A stretch of 64,000 nucleotides of DNA from Lysinibacillus timonensis (GCF_900291985.1 NZ_LT985980.1:584001-648000), one strand, 5' to 3'. Positions 25,324 to 34,452 are shown, numbered from the stretch's first letter. The notes: generated by a model from the letters alone, not told the origin. Numbers and translations: made by a program.

Positions 25324-26298
25324 TTAGTCTCTAACTAAATTGGTTTTATACCATTCAATTGTTTGTAGAAGCCCTTCTTCTAAATTAGTTATTGGTTGAT
25401 AGCCTAGTATTTTCTTCGCTTTATCTAAAGATGGAATACGAGCAGGAATATCTTCAAATCCTTTACCATATGCTTTTTCATAAGGAACAAATTCATATCC
25501 AACTGAGCTTCCTGTTAGATCGATGATTTTCTTAGCTAGTTCCAAAATGGTAATTTGCTGCGATGAACCGAGATTAAACGCTTCATTATTTGCTTCAGGC
25601 GCCATTGCAGCTTCAAGACCTTTTACGACATCTTTAATAAAACCAAAACATCTTAGTTGATTACCTTTTCCGTGAATCGGTAAAGCTTCTTGCAATAATG
25701 CTTTTTTAATAAATATAGGAATTACTCCACCATAGGCGGAATGATCCTGACGGGGTCCATAAGCATTAAAGAATCGAACAACTGTAACTGGCAAACCTTT
25801 TTTTGCATAAGCAAAGCATAAATGTTCATCTAACGCTTTTGCAGTAGCATAGCACCAACGATGAATCGAAGGGTCGCCTAATAACCTAGAAGATGTTTCG
25901 GAGTATGGAAGCTCTGAATTTTTCCCGTATATTTCCGAAGTTGAAGCAAAGATAACTTTTTTCCCATATTTATATGCTAATTCTAATACAACTCTAGTTC
26001 CATCAATATTCCCTTCAATAACCTTTAATGGATCATCTACCGTATTCTTAACTCCTAACACAGCTGCCAAATGATAAATAATATCATGTTCTTTAATCAA
26101 CTGATTCATTATTTCTTTATCTAGAACATCTGCTTGTCGGTAAGAAAATTGAGGATTTTTAAATGCACTTTGTAAATAATCAGCGGATCCATTCGATAAA
26201 TTATCAACTACCGTTATCTCATACCCTTTTTCCAGTAAATAATCCGTTAAATGAGACCCAATAAAGCCTGCTCCACCAGTAATTAATATTTTTTTCAT
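25324..26298 (-). CDS. NAD-dependent epimerase/decarboxylase (extended SDR)
   Basis: This 324-residue extended SDR has ITGGAGFIGSH and VVDNLSNG at the N-terminus, the ASTSEIYG serine region and catalytic Tyr/Lys in WCYATAKALDEHL. The WCYATAK and RFFNAYGPRQD forms are usual in UDP-glucuronate decarboxylases, dehydratases and epimerases. The gene lies 12 bp behind a nucleotide-sugar dehydrogenase, so it probably acts on the uronic acid product, for example by epimerisation or decarboxylation. That substrate link is inference. The ATG has a GGGAG site. Confidence 0.88.
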   Translation of the reverse strand: MKKILITGGAGFIGSHLTDYLLEKGYEITVVDNLSNGSADYLQSAFKNPQFSYRQADVLDKEIMNQLIKEHDIIYHLAAVLGVKNTVDDPLKVIEGNIDGTRVVLELAYKYGKKVIFASTSEIYGKNSELPYSETSSRLLGDPSIHRWCYATAKALDEHLCFAYAKKGLPVTVVRFFNAYGPRQDHSAYGGVIPIFIKKALLQEALPIHGKGNQLRCFGFIKDVVKGLEAAMAPEANNEAFNLGSSQQITILELAKKIIDLTGSSVGYEFVPYEKAYGKGFEDIPARIPSLDKAKKILGYQPITNLEEGLLQTIEWYKTNLVRD

Positions 26299-26309
26299 TG
26301 TACTACTCC

Positions 26310-27572
26310 CTACATTCCATATTTTTCTGAGGAAACAAAAAATTTACCCGCATCAAAAACATTTTCAGCTGAAGAATAAATCTTTTCATATGGTAGACTA
26401 CTATGTGGTGTTAGTACGACTGTTACATCATAATTACTTAGATCGGTCTCCTTAATAGAATGATATACAACGTTGTTAATCGTTACTTTTGGTACATGCG
26501 GATCATAATAATCTACACTTATCCCCTCTTTAAGTAAGTTCTCCATTATTTGTAATGACGCTGATTCTCTAACATCATTGATATCTTCTTTATAAGTGAT
26601 TCCTATCAGAAGTACAGAAGTTTCAAGTTTATTAGGTTTTCGTAGTAAAAATTGGATTATTTTATCCGTAATATAATCTGGCATTTTTCTATTTACTTTA
26701 TCTGCTATTTCTACAAAGTGTAGTGGATGTCCATATTCCTCAGCTTTCCACGATAAATATAATGGATCTATAGGAATACAATGTCCGCCAATTCCTGCTC
26801 CTGGCATATATGGGACAAACCCATATGGTTTTGTAGCTGCTGCTTTTATTACTTCATATATATCAATGTCCATTTTTTCACAAAGAATGGCACAATCATT
26901 TATAAATGAAATATTAATAAATCTCTGCGTGTTTTCTAATATTTTTGTCATTTCTGCCGCTTTAGTGGAAGATACTGGGACAACTGTATTAAAGATATTT
27001 TCGTATAAGGAAACAGCTCTTTTTAAACACTCTGCTGACGTTCCACCGACTACCTTTGGGATTTCAAAAAGAGGTATCTTACTTCCTGGATTGATTCTTT
27101 CAGGGGAGTATGCTAAGAAAATATCCTTGCCAACTTCAAACCCCCGTTTTTTTAATTCTGGAAGGATTAATTCTTCGGTTGTTCCAGGGTATGTTGTACT
27201 TTCTAAACAAACAAGTTGGTTTTCTTTTAAATAAGGTATCATATTAGAAACTGCATTCGTTACATATGAAAGATCTGGTTTATGATCATTATTTAATGGA
27301 GTTGGAACACATATAATGATGGAATCAGCATTCGCAACTCCTTCAGCGGAAGAATGTAGGATAAATTGATTATTATTCATACATTCAACCATAAAAGTGA
27401 CATCTATATCAGGATTTTCTATTTCCCCCTTTTTGAACTTCTCTATTTTTCTACTATCTACATCAATACCATGAACGGTGAATCCTTTTAGTAAGAATTG
27501 CTGACATAAGGGTAGACCAACAAAACCTAATCCAATTACAGCAACGGACTGTTGTTGTGATATTTGCATCAT
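26310..27572 (-). CDS. Nucleotide sugar dehydrogenase (UDP-GlcNAc/ManNAc 6-dehydrogenase type)
   Basis: This 420-residue NAD-dependent enzyme oxidises C6 of a UDP-sugar to the uronic acid. It shows the N-terminal Rossmann VAVIGLGFVGLPL, CVPTPL, SPERINPGSK, the central helical domain, and the catalytic Cys in AGIGGHCIPIDPLY. The C-terminal domain has ITYKEDINDVRESAS. The SPERINPG and GGHCIPIDP forms point to the WbpA/WecC side (UDP-N-acetyl-hexosamine) rather than to UDP-glucose dehydrogenase; this is by motif only. It is the first gene of the pair with the SDR that follows it. Confidence 0.9.
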   Translation of the reverse strand: MMQISQQQSVAVIGLGFVGLPLCQQFLLKGFTVHGIDVDSRKIEKFKKGEIENPDIDVTFMVECMNNNQFILHSSAEGVANADSIIICVPTPLNNDHKPDLSYVTNAVSNMIPYLKENQLVCLESTTYPGTTEELILPELKKRGFEVGKDIFLAYSPERINPGSKIPLFEIPKVVGGTSAECLKRAVSLYENIFNTVVPVSSTKAAEMTKILENTQRFINISFINDCAILCEKMDIDIYEVIKAAATKPYGFVPYMPGAGIGGHCIPIDPLYLSWKAEEYGHPLHFVEIADKVNRKMPDYITDKIIQFLLRKPNKLETSVLLIGITYKEDINDVRESASLQIMENLLKEGISVDYYDPHVPKVTINNVVYHSIKETDLSNYDVTVVLTPHSSLPYEKIYSSAENVFDAGKFFVSSEKYGM

Positions 27573-27857
27573 GTTCCTCCTATAAAGTTATAAGTTTCTC
27601 AAATAACTTATGAAGGTGGAAAATAATGGAGTAGACAACTGTCATCGTTTTAAATTAATTTATTGTTAATTATTACTTCTGTGTCCCAAGACTAGAATGT
27701 TCTTCATAAAAATAAGCTATTTATCCAAGTAGATATATGTCATATTTCTATTTAATTTGCCCATTTGAGACTGATATTCTTTTATATAAATTTTCGATCC
27801 TGTTAATTGGGGTTATATTTATTCATAACAATGGTTAATCTTACATTTGGTCATAAA
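27573..27857. other. Non-coding gap upstream of the dehydrogenase
   Basis: AT-rich, no convincing ORF. It must hold the promoter of the minus-strand nucleotide-sugar genes, but I cannot pick out one clear -35/-10 pair. Confidence 0.4.
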
Positions 27858-27890
27858 AATAGTCGGCATCTTGAGTAATAAGAGGCCGAC
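27858..27890 (-). terminator. Terminator after the carbonic anhydrase gene
   Basis: The arms GTCGGC (27862-27867) and GCCGAC (27885-27890) are followed on the minus strand by TATTTTTATG. Confidence 0.7.
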
Positions 27891-27929
27891 TTCAGACTTT
27901 TCAACTCCATTGAAAATATACTTCCATTC

Positions 27930-28745
27930 CTAATTTACCTTATAAACTTTCCGATTATTTAGCTCTTGTATAGAACGATTGTTTTGTGGATATATCGCTG
28001 CAAAGAGTTCAATTTGTTGGGGTGACATTTCAATTGGCTCTTCAATAATTAACCACGTCACTCCTTCTGTACAAGGTGGTATCGTTATAGAGCCACTATA
28101 AGAATACATATTTTTATTTTCCGGTAACACCTCGAGTAAATCAATTTCGCGATTCACTACGATAGGTTCCTCTGTTACTTCTGCAGGTAATATCGACCAC
28201 ATTTCATCTAAATCAGTGTTAACTTTCCCTTCCGTTACAAAGAAACTAACTATCGCCAATTCTCCACTATTGATTTCGTGAACAATATGACCTTCCATAT
28301 TATAATATTTTCCATCTATTTGGTGTTCACTAGGGTTATGAAAATGAACATGAGCTAGTTTATATTCTTCTCCATCAAGTACTAATTTATTTTGGTTTGA
28401 TGGATTCATCATTTGAATTGTATGACCGTTATTGACGAGATGATATATAGTTGGCACATAATTTAGCGTAATTTCATTAAATAACTGTTCTTCTAATAAG
28501 TTTGCATTATTAATATTAATAGGTGATTGTGCAACTCCCCTTGTACAAGTTGTCTCAAAAGGATCGATACTTACCCTTTGTGTTGGCCCGATTTGCTCAA
28601 TGGACTGATATACTTGTTGAGTTTCTGTAGATCTCGGTTCAATATTTGTTTGTTCAGTAGGGATAGTACTTAACGATACGTAAACAAAAATTGCAACGAC
28701 TACTTGAATAAATAATAAGAATGAAAAATATTTTACCCTACTCAT
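27930..28745 (-). CDS. Alpha-type carbonic anhydrase, membrane-anchored or secreted
   Basis: This enzyme interconverts CO2 and bicarbonate on the outer face of the cell. After a short basic start, a hydrophobic segment (FSFLLFIQVVVAIFVYVSL) acts as signal or anchor, followed by a Thr/Glu-rich linker. The alpha-CA domain has SPININ, the zinc histidines in AHVHFHNPSEH and MEGHIVH, and the Thr199 region SGSITIPPCTEGVTW. I chose the ATG at 28745, with GGAGG 8 bases upstream, instead of the ATG at 28772. It is a single gene with a terminator. Confidence 0.93.
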   Translation of the reverse strand: MSRVKYFSFLLFIQVVVAIFVYVSLSTIPTEQTNIEPRSTETQQVYQSIEQIGPTQRVSIDPFETTCTRGVAQSPININNANLLEEQLFNEITLNYVPTIYHLVNNGHTIQMMNPSNQNKLVLDGEEYKLAHVHFHNPSEHQIDGKYYNMEGHIVHEINSGELAIVSFFVTEGKVNTDLDEMWSILPAEVTEEPIVVNREIDLLEVLPENKNMYSYSGSITIPPCTEGVTWLIIEEPIEMSPQQIELFAAIYPQNNRSIQELNNRKVYKVN

Positions 28746-28837
28746 AGCAATTCCTCCGTTGATAAAAATCATGATGATAATACTAAATTAACCAACTATT
28801 GTATGAACCTAAACGTGGTAAACTCTTCACCAAATAA

Positions 28838-28870
28838 AAAATGGCCTATTGCTTCTTATCCGAAACAATA
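28838..28870 (-). terminator. Terminator after yqhG
   Basis: On the minus strand, TATTGTTTC (28870-28862) pairs with GAAGCAATA (28855-28847), followed by GGCCATTTTTTATTT. Confidence 0.75.
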
Positions 28871-28881
28871 AGCTATGATAG

Positions 28882-29661
28882 TTAAATTAGGTAAAATAAT
28901 CCCCCATTAATGATTTCTACTTTAATTCTTGGGTTAAAACGCTCCTCAAGCGCCCTTTTTTCAATTTCATATGATTCTGGCTTGTCATCAAGTCCTTCAT
29001 AGAAATAATCTAATACTTCCTGTTCACGAATCCAGCGCTTTTTTGCTTCCTCAGCCCACGAATGGTCATCATTTTGTATCACCCATTGAATGGTTTCGTC
29101 TAGACGTTCAAGACCTCGTGCTGGTTTAATAATATATTGAATACAAAAGGCATTTTCTGGTGGTGTGTTCACTAAATTTCGCTGGATAACCGACTCATGG
29201 AAATGTTCTTCAATTTCTCCATTGATGAGGTTAATGCCTAAAGAATACATTTTCTCCTTCGTTTGATCACAATAATAAGAGACTTTATAGTTTACACAAA
29301 AGTATGGTGTTAATAATGATTGAGTGGAGTCGTTATTACTTCTTTCATACATTTGAACGAAAGAACCTAATTCCTTCGTTGCTTGAAAAATTTGATTTAA
29401 TCTTCTTGATCCAAAATGGATAATTTCCCCCATAAATAGGTTTTCCATCTTCGTACGGTCTGTAATCAACGTTAACCTTGCAGGATTCGGAGGACTACCT
29501 GTTGTTTCAATATATTGCCAATAAAATGGTCGATTCATAATTCTTTTATCAATATCAATGTTTAATTGAACTGTTAACTGATGTCCTTCATCTGCCTCAA
29601 TCTCACAATTTGTTTCTATAAAAAACGTTCTTAAATAATCATGCACTTGCTCTGCATACAT
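28882..29661 (-). CDS. yqhG: YqhG family protein
   Basis: This ~259-residue soluble protein corresponds to B. subtilis YqhG in sequence type and in lying directly beside the SNF2 helicase gene yqhH. Recognisable stretches are FIETNCEIEADEGHQLTVQL, NRPFYWQYIETTGSPPNP, RLNQIFQA and the tail RFNPRIKVEIINGGLFYLI (split). The family has no known catalytic motif or function. The ATG at 29661 is chosen for spacing from AAAGGAG. It begins 26 bp after the yqhH stop, so it is the second gene of the pair, and probably works with the helicase. Confidence 0.88.
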   Translation of the reverse strand: MYAEQVHDYLRTFFIETNCEIEADEGHQLTVQLNIDIDKRIMNRPFYWQYIETTGSPPNPARLTLITDRTKMENLFMGEIIHFGSRRLNQIFQATKELGSFVQMYERSNNDSTQSLLTPYFCVNYKVSYYCDQTKEKMYSLGINLINGEIEEHFHESVIQRNLVNTPPENAFCIQYIIKPARGLERLDETIQWVIQNDDHSWAEEAKKRWIREQEVLDYFYEGLDDKPESYEIEKRALEERFNPRIKVEIINGGLFYLI

Positions 29662-29686
29662 TGTCATTCTCTCCTTTATGATATTT

Positions 29687-31213
29687 TCAATCGGCTTTCC
29701 TTGTTAAAATATCATCTAGATCTCCTACTACTTTTTCAAATACGTCAATCTTATCTCCCAATAAATCTAATATTTTTTGTTCAATCGTATCTTCGATTGC
29801 TAAGTTATATATGTGTACATCCTCTTCTTGCCCTAAACGGTGAACACGACCTATTCTTTGTTCTAGCTTCATTGGATTCCATGGTAAGTCGTAGTTAATT
29901 ACATGATGACAGAATTGAAGGTTAATCCCTTCGCCACCAGATTCTGTTGCAATTAAGACTTGATCGCGTTCTCTAAATAATTGCTTCACCCAATCCCGTT
30001 TACTCTTGCTAAATTTGCCGTTAAATAAGACACTCGAAATACCTTTTGTGTATAAATACCATTGTAAAAAGCTCTGTGTCGCACGGTATTCTGTAAATAA
30101 GATCACTTTATCGTTTGCTTCTTGAATAATTTCTAATACTTTTTCAGCTTTTGAATTGATTTCAAGCTTCATTAATAATTCCATTATTTTTTCTAAATAA
30201 TCTAACTCTTCTTTCGTAATACATTTTTGCATCATTTTATTTAATGTTAAAAAGGTAGCCTCCTTACTACTGCACATCTCCTTAAGAAGCGTTACCATTG
30301 TAAACGAACTTGAAAAAACAGATGAAACGGATTTTAAATTCGCAATCATTTCGTAAACTGTTCTTTCTTCTTGTGTAAATTGAATTGGAATGGTTTTTAC
30401 TTTTCGAGTTGTCCATTCAATTCCTGTATCTTGTCTTCGATTTCGAACCATCACTTGATTTACAAGCTCTTTTAGGTATTTTTCATCTTCTAAACTGTGT
30501 TTTGTTGCTGAAAAAGAAGATTGGAATGTTTCAAAGTTACCTAAATGTCCAGGCTTTAATAACGATACGAGATAAAAAATTTCAAAAACATCATTTTGTA
30601 TAGGTGTAGCCGTAAGCAATAAACAAAACTTTTTCTTTAAACTTTGAACAAATTCATATATTTGAGTTTTATGATTTTTAAGTTTATGTGCCTCATCTAT
30701 AATAATCATGTCATAATTTTGTTCGAGTATTTTCTCACGATGCGGACTTTTTTTTGCAGTATCCATACTCATCACCACCACATCGTACTGATCTAGAGGT
30801 GTATTTTTTCTGTAAGCAATTGCTGGAATGAAAAACCGAACATTCAGTTCCGTAACCCATTGGTTTTGCAAAGAAGCTGGAACTAAAATCAATGTTTTCT
30901 TTACTAATCCACGAATCATATATTCTTTCATTATTAAACCTGCTTCAATTGTTTTACCTAGCCCTACTTCATCAGCAAGTATCGCTTTTCCATTCATCTT
31001 TTCAATAACAGTTTGTGCTGCTTCCACTTGATGAGGTAATAATTGCAGATTTGTTAGGAACTTCGGTGCTTGTAATCCTGAAAATTCGGGAATTAAGTTC
31101 ATTTTTTCTATTTCATAACTCATTTTGTAAAGCGTCCAACTATCCCACGGACCATTGTCATTAAATCTTTGAATAAAATCCTCTCTCCAGTTGGAAGACC
31201 TTTCGATTAACAT
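29687..31213 (-). CDS. yqhH: SNF2-family DEAD/DEAH-box helicase YqhH
   Basis: This ~508-residue SNF2/Rad54-type ATPase acts on DNA or nucleoprotein. Helicase motifs in order are Walker A LADEVGLGKTIEAG, motif Ia LILVPASLQNQW, DEAH box IIIDEAHKLKN, motif III LLTATPIQND, then in lobe 2 VILFTEYRATQSF, LIATESGGEGINLQF and motif VI QRIGRVHRLGQ. No extra DNA-recognition domain is visible. The first methionine is probably the ATG at 31213, behind GAGGTGA. With yqhG it forms a two-gene operon conserved in Bacillaceae; the cellular task is unknown. Confidence 0.93.
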   Translation of the reverse strand: MLIERSSNWREDFIQRFNDNGPWDSWTLYKMSYEIEKMNLIPEFSGLQAPKFLTNLQLLPHQVEAAQTVIEKMNGKAILADEVGLGKTIEAGLIMKEYMIRGLVKKTLILVPASLQNQWVTELNVRFFIPAIAYRKNTPLDQYDVVVMSMDTAKKSPHREKILEQNYDMIIIDEAHKLKNHKTQIYEFVQSLKKKFCLLLTATPIQNDVFEIFYLVSLLKPGHLGNFETFQSSFSATKHSLEDEKYLKELVNQVMVRNRRQDTGIEWTTRKVKTIPIQFTQEERTVYEMIANLKSVSSVFSSSFTMVTLLKEMCSSKEATFLTLNKMMQKCITKEELDYLEKIMELLMKLEINSKAEKVLEIIQEANDKVILFTEYRATQSFLQWYLYTKGISSVLFNGKFSKSKRDWVKQLFRERDQVLIATESGGEGINLQFCHHVINYDLPWNPMKLEQRIGRVHRLGQEEDVHIYNLAIEDTIEQKILDLLGDKIDVFEKVVGDLDDILTRKAD

Positions 31214-31483
31214 CAAAGTCACCTCGCTTATTCTTCTATTTTAGAATATCCAAAATAGTAAAACATATGTTTTTCAACAGGTAGCAACATTTACCATTCT
31301 AAAAATAAGAGAATTATTAAGAGAATATTAAACAAATGTTCAATTTTGAATTTTCTGTAAATTTTATAGTTAGAAGGAGAATTCTTTAGTATAATAGAAA
31401 ATACTATGTAGCTTTGAAAGTATGGTAGAATCTGCTATCTGACACCATTTTTACATTCGAAGTTCATTAAAGGAGGTTTACGG

Positions 31484-32728
31484 ATGCCAACAAAACGAGA
31501 AATGTTAGATGAGATTTTGAAGAAAATGGAAAGTATAGAATATGCGCAATATGTAATGAATGCTTCAATTCGCGAATTACAATCTTCGAAAACTAATAGG
31601 AACCATTCTATCCAAGAGTGTGAAACAACTCAAGATAATATGACCGAGTCATTGAGTTTAGCTAATCCATTAAACACTGATCATTTTATCATGCCTCCCT
31701 TTGACGCAAATAGCGAATTAATTACGACAAACTTTGATTTACATTCTACTAAACAAGAAGTACAACCTACCTTTACGGAGTTAAACTCTACAATAACAGA
31801 AATGAAATCCGCTATTTTAGAACTGTCTAAATCACAAATGCTTATGAACCAATCGATTTTACAAAACAAGGAAGAACTGTCACCTACGCACGATTATGAA
31901 GAAACAGATAAAGTTGTTACTTTATTTGAAATGAATTCTTCCATTAATGAGTTACAAAAGTCGTTCCAACAAATGAATAAAATTATTTCTGAATTACCAT
32001 TTTCACTACAGAATAATAATCAAAATTATACTGATGACGAACTAAAAACTTCCATCCTTGAATTACAAACATCATTCTCTCAAGTTCAAGAAACCATTTT
32101 AGAGTTACAAGGTTCTCAACAAAATTTATCTAAATCACTATTAAATAATGAAACTAAAGACTTCATTCTTGAACTTCAAATAGTTTTAGGTCATATCAAC
32201 AAGACAGTTTCTGATCTACAGTCTGCTCAAAATGTGATGAGTGTAGATGTTCAAGAATTAAAATCTGCACAAATTGATATAAAAAATACTTTAAAAGAAT
32301 TCCAAGCATCGAACATAGATGTTAATAAAACAATCTTTGAGTTAACTACTTCTCAAGCCGAACTTATAGGTTCCATAGCCAATCTTCAAACATCTCAAAA
32401 AGTTATACAAGAGTCGATGGATATTGTACAAATTGATTTTGAACCGATTACAAGTCAAGTACAAAAATATAGTGATCGAATCAATATGTTAAAAAATTAT
32501 GTTGATCGATTACATGACGATATGGAAAAAGTCTTTGAAGAAATTGAAACCATTAAAGAACATACAATTAAAAGTTCCACATTACTATCCCCATTAAATA
32601 ATATTGTGCCTAAAATACTTCAAATAGAGTCTGATATGCACAATTTAAAAAAACATCTTGAGGCTAATTCAATCACTGCTACACATGAACGTCTTAAAAA
32701 GTTCGAAACAACAAATTCTTCACTCTAG
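31484..32728 (+). CDS. Long coiled-coil protein with 14-residue repeats
   Basis: I do not recognise this 414-residue protein. It has no signal peptide or membrane helix and starts behind AAAGGAGG. From about residue 95 to 320 it is built on a Leu-Gln-Ser/Thr motif (ELQTS, ELQGSQ, DLQSAQ, ELKSAQ, EFQASN, ELTTSQ, NLQTSQ). From residue ~245 the repeats run exactly 14 residues (DLQSAQNVMSVDVQ, ELKSAQIDIKNTLK, EFQASNIDVNKTIF, ELTTSQAELIGSIA, NLQTSQKVIQESMD), i.e. two heptads. A further coiled coil follows near 330-360. A structural or filament role, such as in a spore layer or cytoskeleton, is possible but unproven. It is monocistronic. Confidence 0.75.
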   Translation: MPTKREMLDEILKKMESIEYAQYVMNASIRELQSSKTNRNHSIQECETTQDNMTESLSLANPLNTDHFIMPPFDANSELITTNFDLHSTKQEVQPTFTELNSTITEMKSAILELSKSQMLMNQSILQNKEELSPTHDYEETDKVVTLFEMNSSINELQKSFQQMNKIISELPFSLQNNNQNYTDDELKTSILELQTSFSQVQETILELQGSQQNLSKSLLNNETKDFILELQIVLGHINKTVSDLQSAQNVMSVDVQELKSAQIDIKNTLKEFQASNIDVNKTIFELTTSQAELIGSIANLQTSQKVIQESMDIVQIDFEPITSQVQKYSDRINMLKNYVDRLHDDMEKVFEEIETIKEHTIKSSTLLSPLNNIVPKILQIESDMHNLKKHLEANSITATHERLKKFETTNSSL

Positions 32729-32733
32729 AAATG

Positions 32734-32770
32734 AAGAGGACAGTTCAATAGCTGAGCTGTCCTCTTTATT
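32734..32770 (+). terminator. Terminator after the coiled-coil gene
   Basis: The perfect arms AAGAGGACAG (32734-32743) and CTGTCCTCTT (32757-32766) are followed by TATT. Confidence 0.85.
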
Positions 32771-32841
32771 CCATTCATGTATTCACTATCAAAGCTATAT
32801 TTTCTCACAATTTAAAACCCTATTTTTCTTTTAAGAATAAT

Positions 32842-33519
32842 TTATGCTGAATCTTCCCTTACTATATTATTAATCCAATTGAATATAGGTTGTTGAAAGA
32901 ACTTCATCAAATAACCTAATATTTTTCCAATACAGTAAGCTGCTATTATTGTTCCAATGCCGATAGAACCGAATGTTTGAATGAAAGTTACACATATGGC
33001 TCCAGCTAAGAACACATTTACTAAATCACTACTTATTTTTGCTTTAGAAAATTGTAAATTAAATCGATTACTAATCGCATACGTTAAAGCATCATAAGGC
33101 ATTAAAGGAAGCTTGGCTGATAAATAACCTAATAATCCAATGGGAACAACTATTAAACTAATTAGTAGAAAGAAAATTCTCATAACTATACTTGCTGGAA
33201 AGGGTAAAATTTGAACAAGATACAATGTCGCATCCATAAAAAACCCAAATAAAAAAGCAATTATTAACTGCACTGAATATTCCTTCATTTTAATTTTCTT
33301 GTTAAACAAAGCTTGAAATAAAATAAATATTATATTTGCAAAAATAGTCATAATTCCTACCGATAAACCAGTTACAAGCGCAAAAGCATACGCTAATGAC
33401 GATACTGGTGATACACCGAGCCCAGCTTGAATTGAAAAACTAACACCAAGGGATAAAAAAAATAAGCCGAACACGTAACTTACTATCCGCTTGATCGTAA
33501 CATTTGTGTAGTTCATCAT
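32842..33519 (-). CDS. YczE/YyaS/YitT-type membrane protein
   Basis: This 225-residue integral membrane protein has five or six helices. It opens with KRIVSYVFGLFFLSLGVSFSIQAGLGVSPVSSL, the usual start of the YczE group (split as FGLFFLSLGVSFSI and AGLGVSPVSS), and contains KLPLMPYDAL. Members are of unclear function; B. subtilis YczE affects antibiotic synthesis. Some relatives are encoded beside transcription regulators, but here the neighbours are unrelated. It has the double methionine start MMNYTN. I see no signature of transport chemistry. Confidence 0.82.
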   Translation of the reverse strand: MMNYTNVTIKRIVSYVFGLFFLSLGVSFSIQAGLGVSPVSSLAYAFALVTGLSVGIMTIFANIIFILFQALFNKKIKMKEYSVQLIIAFLFGFFMDATLYLVQILPFPASIVMRIFFLLISLIVVPIGLLGYLSAKLPLMPYDALTYAISNRFNLQFSKAKISSDLVNVFLAGAICVTFIQTFGSIGIGTIIAAYCIGKILGYLMKFFQQPIFNWINNIVREDSA

Positions 33520-33758
33520 ATCTCTTCACTTTCTATTAATCTTCATTCTATCTTATCAAGAAAATTAGTTAACATAAATTAAATATAAAATTTAAGTATT
33601 GAGACAGCCTAAGACGGCCATTAATTTTCATTATCAATCAACAATCAAATTCTTCCACTGTATTCATTTTGTCATCAAATTTTGGGACATTTGCCAATGT
33701 ATCAAATATCTTCACATCATAAACTAAAAAGTGAAGAAGTTGAAAGAGGTGAAATGGC

Positions 33759-33992
33759 ATGACGAATCAAAAAGATGATCGTGTAGATGTAGGAACGGCA
33801 GCAAAAGTAGCGATTGTTGGTGGAATCCTTTCATCAATTGGAGAGTTTATTCAAGCTATTTCCGCTTCCTTAATAGCAATAGAAAAAATGCAAGATCAGA
33901 AAAAAGTCGATCGATATCAAGATGCAAAAATAATTGAACTAGAAAAACAGGTTAACTTTTTAATGAATGAAATAAAAAGAATACAAAAGTAA
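33759..33992 (+). CDS. 77-residue protein, helix plus coiled coil, unknown
   Basis: The gene has a good ribosome site (GAGGTG) and an ATG at 33759. The N-terminus is polar (TNQKDDRVDVG), a moderately hydrophobic helix follows (TAAKVAIVGGILSSIGEFIQAISASLIAI, split in two), then a charged coiled coil VDRYQDAKIIELEKQVNFLMNEIKRIQK. The hydrophobic helix with small residues could associate with membrane or oligomerise. I know no family with certainty. Convergent and divergent neighbours give no functional clue. Confidence 0.65.
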   Translation: MTNQKDDRVDVGTAAKVAIVGGILSSIGEFIQAISASLIAIEKMQDQKKVDRYQDAKIIELEKQVNFLMNEIKRIQK

Positions 33993-34196
33993 TACAACAC
34001 CTTGCTTTCTATTGTCATTTTAAGAGTGTATCAAAATGCCAATCGCTATATCAGTAAGTGCATGTCTACATTTGTCAATTTTTTACAGTACATAATTATA
34101 TTTTTTCCTTTTGTAAATAGTTTTTGAACAATATGTGAAATGTATCACTAACTATTTTCTTTTTCGTTACTTCGTTGTACAATGGATTCAAGTTGA

Positions 34197-34245
34197 TATA
34201 TAACACATTACGAAATTGCCAATCTGTTTGTGAACGTGTTATATA
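34197..34245 (+). promoter_or_regulatory. 10-bp inverted repeat ahead of the microprotein pair
   Basis: TATATAACAC (34197-34206) and GTGTTATATA (34236-34245) are perfect arms with a 29-bp loop, ending ~33 bp before the first microprotein ATG. It could be a 5' leader hairpin or a regulator site. A TACAAT box lies just upstream (about 34178). Confidence 0.45.
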
Positions 34246-34277
34246 ACATATTGTTTAATAATGGAGGAGATCTGACT

Positions 34278-34400
34278 ATGTGGGTAATTACAGTATTTGA
34301 AAGAAATGCAGTAAGAATGTTTGAATTCACTCAAAAACATGAAGCAACAAAAGCTTTAAAAGGTTTTAAAGGATCCGCCATTTTATCGTATACAAAATAG
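34278..34400 (+). CDS. 40-residue microprotein, MWV-type paralogue 1
   Basis: The ORF starts behind a strong site (GGAGGAG) and begins MWVITVFERNAVRMFEF. The middle is a basic helix (HEATKALKGFKG) and it ends SAILSYTK. It aligns without gaps at both ends with the next ORF: MWV(I/L)TVFE, then (E/T)F..K.EA..AL, and a final A(I/V)(L/I)SYT. The pattern strand-helix-strand suggests a tiny alpha/beta fold. I recognise no family name. Two adjacent paralogues, each with its own strong ribosome site, show that the ORFs are real. Confidence 0.72.
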   Translation: MWVITVFERNAVRMFEFTQKHEATKALKGFKGSAILSYTK

Positions 34401-34452
34401 ACACTTAACAAGCTAAAAACTAAAACATTAAACATTAGGAGGCGACCCTAAC

